A DNA stretch of 64,000 bases from Coenobita brevimanus (GCA_032717465.1 CM064681.1:10351832-10415831), one strand, 5' to 3'; counted from the stretch's first letter, positions 46,671 to 59,097 are shown. Numbers and translations are program-made. The notes: generated by a model from the letters alone, not told the origin.

Positions 46671-47276
46671 CAGTGATTCTCCACCTTTTTCAGCTCACTA
46701 CCCATTCACTGAGTTTTCACCGTCCGTGTTACCCATATATTTTTATTAAGGAAATTCATCGTCAGGCGGACTTTGAGTATGTAACATAAGTCTAATTGTC
46801 AGTTGTTACCAGATTACAGTTTCTGATGATCTGGTTGGGAATTAAGGAGACCATTTTTCATCCATAACGACATCATAACTGTAACTCCGAAAAAGTTGAA
46901 AATTGGACCTATGTTGATCCAGAATTTTCTACTCAAAAATCATCCCTAGAATTATATCCTGAAGTTAGTACGTCAAATCCTGGGACATCCTGTACTGTGC
47001 TCTGATCTGTAAAGTTATTCATTGCAGAAGCTAATATAATTGTTAACATACATCATTAATTGCTTTCTTATGCTGAAGATAATGAATATTAAATCAGTGA
47101 AGTAATATATTAAGTGTTCACCAAGCTAATTTTCAAGATTCTTAATATTCTTACCATTGTACAGGGTTAGAATCACCGTCATCCTCATAATGAATTTCCA
47201 TAATAAAAATATATGGGTAACAAGGACTGAAAACCTAGTGAATGAGTAGTGAGCTGAAATACGTTGAGAACCGCTT
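46671..47276. mobile_element. hAT-like miniature inverted-repeat element, ~606 bp
   Basis: The left end CAGTGATTCTCCACCTTTTT continues CAGCTCACTACCCATTCACT. The reverse complement of the right end, AAGCGGTTCTCAACGTATTT, continues CAGCTCACTACTCATTCACT. The match runs for about 100 bp, including GTTACCCATATATTTTTATT and GGAAATTCAT in both arms. A CAGNGRTTCTCAACC start is typical of hAT (Charlie-type) termini. The flanks ATCTATAT and CTTTAGAG agree at four of eight positions, compatible with a worn 8-bp target duplication. The interior has no transposase frame, so the element is non-autonomous. Confidence 0.75.
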
Positions 47277-47450
47277 CTTTAGAGCGACTCCCTGTGTGAT
47301 GAAGAACCTGGAACAAGAGTCTGAACCTTGACCAACAAACTGGCGATCCATTCCCTGTCCTCACTATCATTGACCTTTGGAGACAGGGCAAGGTGTGGAG
47401 AGTGTATATTGATTTTCTCATATCTGTTACTTCTTTCTGCAAAAAATACA

Positions 47451-47672
47451 CTGTACATTCCTTTCCCTCTACCTTGGCCTAAAATTACCATCTCCACATC
47501 TTCAGTGTTCAGTTGTAACAGTAGACGAACACTAGAATATGATGCCAGTCACCAGGAAGTACGGTAGAATGGCAGGGATGTAGAGCCATAGCATTGCCTT
47601 ATTTAGCCTCAGAGCTACGTGAAAAAAGACGGAAGAGAACGGAATTCCAGCCAAGTTAAAATGAGAAATATA
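47451..47672 (-). mobile_element. Family B inverted-repeat element, copy 4
   Basis: Minus strand: ATTTTAACTTGGCTGGAATTCCG at the start; GTAGCTCTGAGGC, GGCTCTACATCC, CTTCCTGGTGACTGGCATC and ATATTCTAGTGTTCG in the body; GGTAATTTTAGGCCAAGG at the end. About 222 bp with worn termini. Confidence 0.65.
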
Positions 47673-47739
47673 TAATTACAGGACGAAGGTTATTGTCCCG
47701 GAGTTATTTGAGAATTTTATACAAGTCTCCTTTCAACTA

Positions 47740-48305
47740 GTGAGGAATTAATTCACAGGAAAGGAGAGTGGACCTTCTTCCCATGCTTCTTTTTCTTAAC
47801 ACACATCTTAGGAGTGGAAAATTATCCTTAGTTATATTACAGGAAAGACAGGGAGAGTGCGTCATCTTCCCTCGTCTCTTGTTATGCCAGCGGACGCAAA
47901 TTTTAGTTAAGAGAGGAAAATTATCGTAAGTTATTTTACAAGCAGAAAAGGGAATGGAGACTGCGTGGTCCTTCTATGTCTCTTGTTTTTCCCCCTTAAT
48001 ACAGTCATAGTTACGAATGGGAAAAAGCATTAGTTTACAGGAAATGTAAATCTTAATGGCGAGTGGAAAATTATCGGGTTTTACAAGGAGAAGAGGAAGA
48101 GGTAGAATAATTTTTTTTAATCCCCTTCCTTCAGTCACAGATCATAGGAGAGGAAAGGAGAGTGCGTGATCTTTCCCTGTGTATTATCCTTCCTGCATAA
48201 ATGAATCTTAGTTACAAGTGGAAGATTATAGTAAGTTATTTTACAGGAAACAGGAAAGGCGAGTGCGTTATCTTTTCACGTCTCTTGTCCTTCCTCAAGA
48301 ACATA
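47740..48305 (+). repeat. ~100-bp tandem repeat, about five copies
   Basis: A unit of the form CTTAGTTACRAGTGGAAAATTATC, GTAAGTTATTTTACAGGAAA, GGAGAGTGCGTGATCTT, CTCTTGTCCTTCC (separate words). GAGTGGAAAATT-like markers lie at 47,812, 47,911, 48,015, 48,061 (partial) and 48,216. The first copy is 5'-truncated. It may represent a small satellite cluster. Confidence 0.75.
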
Positions 48306-48344
48306 TCACAGAAACATATCCAAAGTTATTCTGTGCCTCTCAGT

Positions 48345-48540
48345 TCTCTTTATCACGGCGGCGAAACCAAGTCTGACGTACAGCAGGTTCGGTCCACGCC
48401 CACCTCGCCCCCCTGCACTCTTGGGCCGAATATGATCCCCACGTCGGCCTGTCCACTCCCCCGCCGAGCTACATTCACCCCGAACCCGCCCGCTGCCCAG
48501 GGAGGCGCTTCTTAACCCCGTCAAGGCGGGGGTAACCTAA
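48345..48540 (-). mobile_element. GC-rich tRNA-like segment, possible SINE head
   Basis: The minus strand has TGTAGCTCGGCGGGGGAGTGG (A-box-like, about 48,472) and GGGGATCATATTC (B-box-like, 48,440-48,428). The segment is markedly richer in G+C and CpG than its neighbours, suggesting recent insertion or a conserved unit. The poly(A) tract just 3' on the plus strand (48,539-48,547) is on the wrong side for a minus-oriented SINE. Confidence 0.3.
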
Positions 48541-48589
48541 AAAAAAATAAATAAAAAGCATCATCAGAGAGAGGGGATCATGCTTGCCT

Positions 48590-48825
48590 CAAATAAAATC
48601 GTTTTGGGAGAGGGTAAAACAAAATTCAGTCATATTAATAAATTCTTTTAAATCCCTTCATTACATGGTCAAAATATTACCAATGAATGATAGAAAGATG
48701 AAAGAAAAAACAGTGTATGGCAAAGAAGCATTCAGTAGGTAGACGAATTAATATATTTTTTGATTATATGTAAAAGTACTTGAGGGTGACAAAAAAAAAC
48801 TGCGTGCTCGAAGCGAAGGGGTTAA
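48590..48825. mobile_element. Family A core followed by a 178-bp TTAA-bounded element
   Basis: A core (CAAATAAAATCGTTTTGGGAG, 48,590) is followed by an element bounded by TTAA at 48,648-48,651 (TTAAATCCCTTCATT) and 48,822-48,825 (GAAGCGAAGGGGTTAA). Its ends are inverted repeats of the family type, but its interior is longer than the 99-bp copy and core-poor. Confidence 0.55.
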
Positions 48826-48899
48826 TATTTTTCCTGGTTGATTATGTAAATACCCCCAGGTCGCCTTGCAGGGTCGGCGATGATTCTTCTCTCAGAGTG

Positions 48900-49310
48900 A
48901 CGGCAACTTTATGGTAACTAGTGGGGGTGGGGGAGGGCCAGCAGGGGGAAGAGAGATGGCTAGGGGAGGGGTAGATGGATGGCTTGAGGAGGGAGGAGGG
49001 AGGAGGAAAGGTAGGGGTAGGAGGTGGGGATGGTGACTGGAGGGAGGAAGAGAGGGGAAGACGGCTGAACGAAGAGAAGGGGAGGGGGAAGATAGTTGGA
49101 GGAAGAGGAGGGAAGTGAGAAAAGTAGTGGAAGAGGGAGGGGAGGAGTGAAGTGATGGGCGGTAGAAGAAAGGGAGGGAGGGAAGGGGAGTTTGGAGGGG
49201 GTGAAGGTGGCTGGAGGAAGAGGAGGGGAGAGGGAGGGGGAAGGTGGCTGGAGGAGTGGTAAAGGTGAGGGGAAGGGGAAGTGGGAGGGGGGAGTTGGAG
49301 GGGGTCCGCC
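48900..49310. repeat. Purine-rich block
   Basis: G-rich G+A DNA with worn GGCTGGAGGAAGAGGAG repeats. Confidence 0.8.
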
Positions 49311-49439
49311 AACATTGCCGTGGACGCTGTTATTAAAGACTGATTTATGTCCCTCCTCAGTGAAGGGACAATGGACCTTATCTCCCTGGGGCGTAGGGTC
49401 GATTTTCCGGGGGTTTGGGGTAGTGGGGTTTTACTTAGG

Positions 49440-50520
49440 GAGTTGAAGAGGTGAGGGGAAGGTTCAGGAGAGGGAGGAAAGGAGGAGGAAGGGAGAGAGA
49501 GGGAGGAAAAAGACAGAGGGAGAGGGGGTAGAAGAGGATAGGATGAAGAGAGAGAATGGGGTTAAATAAGGGCAGGGAAAAAAAAAAAAAAGAGGAGGAA
49601 GGGGGGAGGTAGAACAGGAGAGGGGGAAGGAAAAGAGGGGGTAAAATAGGGAAAGAGGAAAGGAAAAGGGAGAAGGAAAAGGGAGAGGAGATAAACAAGA
49701 GGAGGACGAAGAGAGGAGGGGAGGTAGACGCAGGGAAAGGGAGAAAGGGAGGGAAGGGATCAGAAGAGTAGGGAGGTAAGGTGAGGGGACAAAGAGCCAA
49801 AGGAGGTCCAAGGTGAATTATTATACCTATCATTGTTATTGCTGGAGTTCCGCAAGGCTGTACTGAGACCATAATTTTTGTCTTGATTGGTCAGCTAAAA
49901 TTAACGAAGAACTTACAGGAACTGGGGGACAAGAGATAAAAAAAAAAAAAAAAGAAACTGACAGAGTATTAAAAAAAAAAACATGAGGAAGAGAATAATT
50001 CGAGTGAAAAAAGAAAAGAAAAATATGAATGATGATAAAACAGGTAAAGAGGAAAGTGAGGGAGAAACAAAAAGAAAATTAAGTGACGTTTGCTCGAGGT
50101 AATTAATTTTGAACAATGTTGTGGAAGAAAATAGAAAGTGAGGACTGTCGGTGTAAGCAGAAGAAATTGAATCTGAAGAAGTAAATTTTTAAGAAGGAGA
50201 AATTGAGGCTAAAAAAAATTGTGAGGAAACAGGTAAAAGCTTACTGAATAAAGCAAAAGAAATTGAAGGTACGCAAACAGCCATGAGGAAAAAGGTCAAA
50301 GAAAAGTTGAAAACATTGGAAAAAAAAAAGATAGACCAACGATATGGTAAAATGAGGAATCATATAATACAAGGACAACTTAAAAACATCGGAGAGAGAA
50401 GACGAAATTGCAGGAAAATTAAAGAGTAGATGAAAGAGGACAAAAAAGGCGACAAAATAGCAAAAACAAAAGAAAATGTGCAAAAAAATAATGATTAGCT
50501 GCCTGCCTTACGAGCGAGGT
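49440..50520. repeat. Purine-rich block, G-rich then A-rich
   Basis: GGGAGAGGAAGG-type to 49,800; a balanced 100-bp island; then A-rich A+G to 50,520, including A runs near 49,938-49,953 and 49,971-49,981. Confidence 0.75.
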
Positions 50521-50529
50521 GACACCCCA

Positions 50530-50780
50530 AGTTGTTGAAGGAGTGGCTAGGGGAGAGGAGGCAGGGGGAGAGGGACGACTGAGGATGGGGAGAGGGGGTA
50601 GATGGAGGGGTGGGGAAGAGGGCGGGGTGGGTGATGAATGGCGGGGAATTTTATGGTGCTCGCCCCAGTGAGTTTATACATTAATCCCCACGACACGGAG
50701 GCAGTGTGTGTTGTGGGGGGGAGGGGGATAGGGAAAGGGGAGATGAGGGATGGGATGATAGAACAAGCTAGGGATGAAGG
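50530..50780. repeat. Purine-rich (G-rich) block
   Basis: GGGGAGAGGGGG-type sequence, interrupted by balanced DNA at 50,640-50,700. Confidence 0.7.
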
Positions 50781-50798
50781 AGAGAGGGTAAGGGATAG

Positions 50799-50801
<3 letters not shown>

Positions 50802-50855
<54 letters not shown>
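50802..50855. repeat. Compound (GT)n-(GA)n microsatellite
   Basis: 40 bp GT, AA, then 12 bp GA. Confidence 0.95.
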
Positions 50856-50856
<1 letters not shown>

Positions 50857-50883
50857 ATTAGTTTTTGGTTTGCGTGCGTGGAC

Positions 50884-51180
50884 AATCGGTGGCATAGTCT
50901 GTAAAGGGACAGCATCTGACTCACGAGAGCCCCTATAAGTTTAACGCCACCACCATGAGAAAAGGGCGACTCGGTGGCTCGGTCGGTTCGGTACTGGCCT
51001 GACAACCGGGGGATATTCTAGAGGGATGGGTCTGAACCTTACCGACTGGCATTTTGGGGTGTGGATGCTCACGAGTTAGCACCTTTCCCTAGTAATCAAA
51101 TAAGCTGATCTACACAATACCACGGCCTGTTGTGTCAGTGTTCCCTTTCACCACCTGTGTTTTTTTACCTGTCCCATACC
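50884..51180 (+). mobile_element. SINE with two tandem tRNA-like heads
   Basis: Unit 1: A-box-like TGGCATAGTCTGTAAAG at 50,890 and a weak B-box-like AAGTTTAACGCC at 50,939. Unit 2: A-box-like TGGCTCGGTCGGTTCGG at 50,975 and B-box-like GGGTCTGAACC at 51,028, with GGCCTGACAACCGGG between. The tail is unique-looking DNA without a long poly(A). A dimeric tRNA-derived SINE is the simplest reading. Neither unit is a canonical tRNA, so no tRNA gene is called. Confidence 0.5.
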
Positions 51181-51184
51181 CTCC

Positions 51185-51680
51185 TGAACTCCTATGATTT
51201 CACCCTTTTAAGTAGATGAAAGGAAGACAAGAAGAAAATCGAGGAAGGTGTGGGAGGACCGTAAGAGGTTAGGGAAGACAGAAATTAAAGCAGCTGGGGG
51301 AGGAGGGGGCCGGACAAGCAGAGTGAGGGAAGAGATCAAGGGGCACGAGGCAAGACCTGAGTTATGGGGAGGGGGGAGAGAATAAAGCAGTGTGGATGGA
51401 GGTTGGAAGAAGAGGGAAGAATGAAGAAACGATTATAACAGGAGTAGAGATTACAGTTAAAGTGAATAATGTCTGGAAGGAGGAAAGGGGAAACGGATGA
51501 GAGGTGATGTGACAGGTGAGATGATTGAAAAATAACACATCCCAACACAAGCATCTCACGTAACCTGCACCATACATCTTTTCTCGTATCACTTTTATTT
51601 TTGTTGTTGTTGTTCCAGCTGCCTTACCTTCCTGACTACATCTCTTCTTTCTCTACTAACCACCCTCTTAAAAACTATAT
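51185..51680. other. Purine-leaning mixed stretch
   Basis: No gene recognised. Includes TTGTTGTTGTTG at about 51,602. Confidence 0.5.
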
Positions 51681-51689
51681 ATATGAACA

Positions 51690-52190
51690 AGTAGTTATGG
51701 AGAGTGGCAAGAGGAAGGAGGGAAAGGATGGACTAGGATGAGGTGAGGTGAGGAGAGGGGAGGGATGAGGAGACAGTAAGGACTGGGGGACGGTGAGTGA
51801 GATGAGGTGGGGAAGGGGACAGGGAGAAGAGATGTAGAGTTGGGGGAAGTGAGGAGGAAGCGAATGGTGAGAGGGATGGTAAGGAGTGAGCGGAACTGAG
51901 TGAGGAAGGTGGAGGTGGGGCAAGGGGTGAGGGAATGATAAGGAGTGGGGGAGAAATAAGTGCCCGCAGGTGGGTGTGGAGGGGGGGAGGGACGGGGGTT
52001 TAGGTAGGATAAGGAGTGGGAGGAACTGAGTGGGAGAGAGATGGGGAGGGTAGGGGGAGATTATGGCAAGGAGTTTGGGGGCTGAGTGGGAAAGGGTGGG
52101 TAAGGGAGTGGAAGGGATGAGGGATGGAGGGGGGAGAATTGAGTGGGAGTGGGTGGAGAGGAGGTGAGGGAGGGTAACGTGTAGGACCGT
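51690..52190. repeat. G-rich purine block with ~60-bp minisatellite
   Basis: AAGGAGTGNGNGGAACTGAGTG-like markers at 51,881, 51,940, 52,011 and 52,068 (spacing 57-71). Confidence 0.7.
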
Positions 52191-52239
52191 AAATTAGAGG
52201 CGGGTTAGCACTCATATCTCGTGATCTCAGGATTAATGG

Positions 52240-53260
<1,021 letters not shown>

Positions 53261-53329
53261 GTTGAAGGTGGATGGCTGCTGATAATGTGATGTGTGGGAT
53301 TCTTAGTGGGAGGATAGGGAGCCTCTGGT

Positions 53330-53959
53330 CTAGTCTCTCCACGTCCCTTCCCTCCCTACTCCACTACCTGCCCCCACCCCCACAGTTCGTCCCCCACATG
53401 CCCTTCTCCATTCACCCTTCTACCCCCTTCCAATCCCCCACCTGTCCCTCCCCCTCCTGCCAGTCCCCCACCAGCACTCCCCTACTCTTTCATCCACTCT
53501 CATTCCACAACCTGCCGTCACTACCACTTGAAGTTCCTCCCCCTAACCCTACGCTGACCCATTCTTCATCTCCCCATTACCTTAACATCATTTCCTTGCT
53601 ACACCTCCTTTGCATCACCCTCCCTCTTTACCACTCCTTATATCCCTCCTTCCCTCCTCCTCTCACTTTTGCACCACACCGTCTTCACCTCCCCTTCATC
53701 CCTGCCCTCATTACATCCTCTCTTCTTGCTTTTCTGTCCTCGTCTATAAATCTAATAATTGATCTGTTAGTTATAATCTTCCTCAAACAGTCACTGAAGG
53801 ATCAATATGTCTGTTGCTGTTTGTTCATCTTTCTACTCCTCTGTACTCCCATCCTTTCCCTTCTTTACTTCCTTCCGCCTTTCATCCCTTCCCCCGTCCG
53901 CTCCTATTTTCTTATCTCTCTCCCCATTCCTTATCTTCATCGTCTTCCTGATTCTCTCC

Positions 53960-53960
<1 letters not shown>
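53330..53960. repeat. C-rich pyrimidine block
   Basis: CCCCCACC and CCTCCC words, no fixed unit. Confidence 0.7.
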
Positions 53961-54375
<415 letters not shown>

Positions 54376-54379
<4 letters not shown>

Positions 54380-54650
54380 CCCACGATTACTATCTCGATT
54401 TATTTGTCCTTCCCCAACTTTATTTTTCTTACCCCCACAATTGAACCTAACTTATGAACCCTAATGTTTGCTTTCTGAGGGTTTTTTCTTCTCTTGATTT
54501 ATGGAGAACTATTATTTGGATCAATGTTTTTGCTACTAGAGGCTATATATTTTTCCAGATGTTTTTTATAGTGGTGTCCCCCCCAGGAAGTCACCTATAT
54601 CCCCCGCTCTTTCGCCACACCGGTCCCCACCTCATATGTACAGTATAATT
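54376..54650. other. Unassigned stretch
   Basis: T-rich mixed DNA. Confidence 0.5.
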
Positions 54651-55340
54651 CCACATGCAGTATAATACCCCCCCACCATCATCCATACCCACCTCACACT
54701 TGTCCCTCTCACCGTCAGCTTCCCTACACCATTCTCTCTACCCCACTCATCTCACAACCAATTTCCTTCTCTCACATTGATCCCCTTTCCCCTCCGTTCA
54801 CCCACCCCTTGCACCTACCCCACATAGATTCTCCCTTCTCCCTCATCCACCCCACTAATCCCTGTCACCAGCAACTACTCACACTTATTTTCCTTTTTCC
54901 CTGCCCCCACCACTCCACTTCTCACCCACCCCTTCCAACCATCCCACACACACCGCGCCCCCACTCCCATCATCTGCTTCGCACCCATTTTCCCCCCTCC
55001 CCACCCCAAATCACACACCCTACCAATCACGCCTCTCTCATTTTCCTTCTCCTTCACCCACCCCCAACCATTCTTCGGTCACCCACTCACATCGGTCGTC
55101 CCACACCCGTTGTTCCATGTATAGTACCATCACCCACCAACCCATCTCTCTTGCAACCACCCCACTCTCATTTTCCCTTTCCTCCAACCAGGTCCATCCC
55201 CTCTTTGAACACTCCATCCTCATGTTCCTTCTTCCACATCCACCTTTTCGCCTTTTCCGCCTCACCCATCCCTTCTCACCTGCTGTTACATTTTGTCCTC
55301 TCCTCTTCTACTTCCATACGTCTTTATTCCACGTCTCTCT
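54650..55340. repeat. C/A-rich degenerate CCCACC block
   Basis: About 690 bp of CCCACC, CACCC and CATCCC words. The opposite strand is G/T-rich. The long Pro/His/Ser frame is an artefact. Confidence 0.7.
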
Positions 55341-55379
55341 TCCCATCTTCACGCATATATCTTTCTTTCTGCATAAGAA

Positions 55380-55960
55380 TAGACAAACAGATGGAGGAAA
55401 ATGGAGGCCGACAGAACAGATTCATGACAGTACTGGATAGACACAAAGAAAAAGGTAAAAGTCTGATTGGTAGAGAGAGATGGGAACAAAATGTATGGAT
55501 AGAGCAGACACCGCAGACAGTTGGAGGAGCCTAAATCGATAGGAAGATCATAGGGTAGGTTTGTACACACCACTGACAAACAGACGAAGGGGGGCAGACA
55601 GACAGACATGTGGAGGAAGCCAGACAGACTGAGCATATTAAAGACAGGTGTGCAACTTAGTAGGCTGACAGTTCTTCCCCGTCACCCATTTCCTAGCCTG
55701 GACAGAACAGACAGACAGACGGACAGGACATAGACAGGGAATACAGACGGATGGGTAAACAACACGTAGGAGAAACTGGAGATCCCATACTAGCCAAGAC
55801 TTTAGATGAACAAGGCATTAAATAGCACACTCAGTTGGCCTCCTCTTCTTAGTTGGAAAGAGACAGACAGAGGAGACATGGACAGACAGAGAAGAAACAA
55901 AGGACGTAAAAGTCGGGGCAAACTAGAGAAAACATGAGGGGACATAAACAGGGAGCACAG
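55380..55960. repeat. Degenerate (CAGA/GACA)n block
   Basis: GACAGACAGACA-type words recur at 55,590-55,630, 55,700-55,740 and 55,860-55,890 within A/G-rich DNA. Confidence 0.65.
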
Positions 55961-56139
55961 AAAGAAAGACGACGGAGGGATATAAATTGAAGGTGCCGTG
56001 GCAGAAATCACTTGAGAAGGACAGGGAATTAAGCAGCACAGCCAACTGGCCTCACCTCCTCCTAACTTTGGACTGGGTGGACTGGTCGACCCTCACTCAC
56101 TATCTACCATCTAGTCAACGCCGAAATTATTCCTCCCAG

Positions 56140-56240
56140 CTCTGCATAGGTAATGGTGGCCGCCGCTCGCTATCTGATGCCGGTGACCAATGGCGTGGAC
56201 AGTTGCGGTAATGTATGCGCATGCGCGACTCCGCCCACCT
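56140..56240 (+). promoter_or_regulatory. Promoter-like cluster: CCAAT box, NRF-1 palindrome, GC box
   Basis: A CpG-richer island between purine and pyrimidine blocks. It contains GGCCGCCGCTCGC at about 56,157, CCAAT at 56,187-56,191, TGCGCATGCGCG at 56,216-56,227 and CCGCCC at 56,231-56,236. The 12-mer is a full match to the NRF-1 (insect Ewg) consensus YGCGCAYGCGCR. Such sites mark TATA-less promoters of housekeeping genes. No transcript or first exon could be assigned, and the downstream DNA is pyrimidine repeat. Confidence 0.35.
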
Positions 56241-56665
56241 TCTAACCCTCCCCCCTCCTCCTGTCCCTCTTTCCCCTCCCCTTCTCTCACCTCACCTTTG
56301 GTCTAATCCCCCTCCTCTTCCTTCCCCTGTTTCTTCTCCCTCCTCTCCCTTCCTCTTGTCTCTTACTCCTCCGCTCCCCTTCCCCTGTTTCTCCTCTCTC
56401 CTCTCCCCGCCCCCTGCTTCTTCTCCCTCATCTCCCCTCTTTTCTCTTCCCCCTTCCCACCTCACTTTTCTTAACCAAGTCCCTATCTTCATAGTACTCC
56501 TGTCTCCTTTCTCCCCCTCCCCTCCCTTTCCCTTCCCTTCCCTTCCCTTATCCTTTCTACCTCTCCCCCTTTCCCTCCCCTCACCCCTCCCCTCCCCTCC
56601 CCCTGTCTACAATCCTCCCCTCCCCTCTCTACCCCCTCCCCCTTCTTCCCCTCCCCTCCCTTGTA
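56240..56665. repeat. C-rich pyrimidine block
   Basis: Includes (CCCTT)n at about 56,533-56,553 and dense CCCC runs to 56,660. The minus strand is G-quadruplex-capable. Confidence 0.8.
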
Positions 56666-56779
56666 TCATAAAGAATGTAACGTGTGTGGAGTTGCCAAAT
56701 CGGGTATTTTTGAGGCACTTCGTAATAGATTTTTGAAAAGGGGGGTTGGGTTAGATTTATAGGCGGCTGTTGTAAGTGT

Positions 56780-57375
56780 GTTTTGGTGAGACGATGTTGG
56801 TGATGGTGATGGTGGTGGAGGTTGTGGTTGTTGTGGTAGCTGGGGAATGGTGGTGGAGGTGGTGGTAGTGGATGGGGGTGTGTGTTGACGTGGTTTGTGG
56901 GATGCGATAGCCGCGTTAGTGGCGGTAGTTGTGGTAGTGATGACTGGTTGTTGTGGTTGGTAGGCAGGCTAGGTGGGTGGAGGGGAAGGAGCTTTGGGAA
57001 GCCACAGGTTAAGGTGGCTACTTTTAACTATGTGGTAGTCTGGATGGTTGTGCCTGGTTGTTGTGGTAGTTGTGGTGGGTATTTTAGTGATTGTAGTAGC
57101 TGTGACTGGTTGTTTTGGTGGTTGGGATGCCTGACTGGTTGCTTTGGTGGCTGTCTCTGGTTGTTTTAATGGTAGGAGTAGTTGTTTTGGTAATAGTGAT
57201 AGTGATTTTTGTGAATGTGGTTACTGTTTGGTAGTTGTCTGGTTGCTTGGTGGTTGTTATTTTTTTGTTGTTTTACTCTGTAGTTGTGACTGGTAGTTTT
57301 TTTTGGTAGTGGTGGTTGTGTCTGCTTGCTTTGGTGGCTGTGGTTGCCGGCTGGTTGATTTAGTGGTTGCGATGA
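56780..57375. repeat. Degenerate GTT/GGT block
   Basis: TGGTGGTTG, GGTTGTTTTGGTGG and GACTGGTTG words at irregular spacing for about 600 bp. It is a worn minisatellite. Confidence 0.7.
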
Positions 57376-58040
57376 TTATTTTTGAGAGAAACACCGTCCA
57401 GGCCCCAGTTTTATCAAATGAAGGGCTGTCGATACTCCTATTGCTGACTTTACGAATGAATGGGGGAAAGGCGAAAAACAGTGACTTTCCTTCCCTTTGC
57501 CTTTTCTTGTTTAGCTTTTTAATAGGTACTCAGGTTGTAGAGCAGTTTCTCTTGTTTATTTTTTCACCTTTTTTTTATTTTTTTATTACGTGGCCGCATC
57601 CAGCATTGCCGAAATAGCGTCTGAGTACAGTTTCAAGGAACTTAGAATTACACCTCTTCTGCTGACTGTACCATCCATACCTGCTGTGGGGATGGACGAT
57701 GTTAATGGAATTACTCTTACATGATAACTGAATATTGAAGCTCAGTGCCAAAGAGTATGAGAAGGTTGGATACTCTCTGACGTTTGGGGAGAAACGAGAA
57801 AAGTGGAAGAGAGGACACAGTGCTGGAAGAAGAATGTGCGAATTTTTGCTGGTGATGGTACGTGGGTAAGGATACAGAGGAAGGAGTATAATATTATCCT
57901 TCTCTGGCGGTGATGGTGGAGGTGGTGACGTGGTGACTGGACGCAGCGGGGTTGAGTTACGTGTTCCGTCCATACATCAGTAATCTTATGAGACTTTGTT
58001 CCAGGCTAATGAATAAATTACACGCTACCTGCCTCCCATA
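57376..58040. other. Mixed stretch, no gene recognised
   Basis: Balanced composition. No frame shows conserved features. Confidence 0.5.
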
Positions 58041-58440
58041 ACACCTCTCTTCTCTCTCTCTCTCTCTCTCTCTCATCCTCCTGTCACCTCTGATGTTTTT
58101 TTTATTTTTTTTCCTTTCATTTTCATCTGTTATCGATACTCTCACTTTTTCTCCATGTTCTGCGCCTCCACCTTCCTGTCTCTATCTCTCGGCATCTCAT
58201 CTCCAATGTCTTCAGGTTTCTTCGTTCTGTTTGTTATTTTTTATTGTTTATTATCTTTGTTTCTCCTTCCCCTCCTCCTCCTCCTTTTCAATCTCTGTTT
58301 TCATACTTCCTTCCCGTTCTTGCCCAATTTCTTCTATCCTCTTTTTCTCTCTTTGATTATTCACTCCTTCCCTTTCCTATCTTTTACCTTTCTCCTTCCT
58401 CTGTCTTACCTTCGTTAAGTTTATCCACATCTTATAGTTT
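58040..58440. repeat. Polypyrimidine block
   Basis: C+T-rich with (CT)n at about 58,050-58,073. Confidence 0.75.
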
Positions 58441-58960
58441 TGTCTCTGGTAATGATTTTTATTTTCTTGCATAAGTTTGGTTGTAATATTATTTTCTTAG
58501 CTTTTTTTTTTTTTTTTTTTTTACTGTTTCGTGAGTTCCGTATTTTAACTGCGTTTCGTTTTTTTTTTTTTTCTGGCTTAAATTTGGTTAGATTTTTTTT
58601 TGACATTTTTTCAAAAGTTTCGTAAGTTCCATAATGTAACTGCGATTCGTTTAATTAGGAGTATTTCATATTTAATTACGAGGTGTTTGATCTATGTATT
58701 ATGTTGCTTCCTCGTTAACTCCCAGCCTTTTATATTTATATTTCTCCTTCTTTTTCATAAGTGGGTTGTTTACTTGTTTCCTGCTTCATTTATAATACGC
58801 CCTCTTCTCATTTTTCTGTGGCATTTACAAGACCAGTTTTTGTATCGATGGAATAAGATTTTTTTTATTTTCTTTATCAGTGAGGTAACAGCTTTTATAT
58901 TTTTTTTCTGGCTTCCACCAAATGATTTTGTTTTTCTGGTAACTGAGAGACGATCTTATG
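58440..58960. other. T-rich stretch
   Basis: T runs at about 58,502-58,522, 58,560-58,572 and 58,592-58,600. No gene recognised. Confidence 0.55.
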
Positions 58961-58964
58961 GCCA

Positions 58965-58998
58965 TTTTCAGACGATTTTACTTACCAGAGGAGATTCT
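58965..58998 (-). mobile_element. Family A core, minus strand
   Basis: The minus strand reads CTGGTAAGTAAAATCGTCTG, the core without ends. Confidence 0.4.
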
Positions 58999-59097
58999 TC
59001 GTGGACTTAATGGAGTAAAGGTACTGCCTTTCCGTTAACCTGCGTGTTATTTGAAGCTTGTAATGTTATTTGGTGCTTAGTGATGCTGTTGTATATT

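Noticed and set aside
47185..47451. 88-residue minus-strand frame
   Set aside because: Overlaps the right arm of the hAT-like element; no protein feature.
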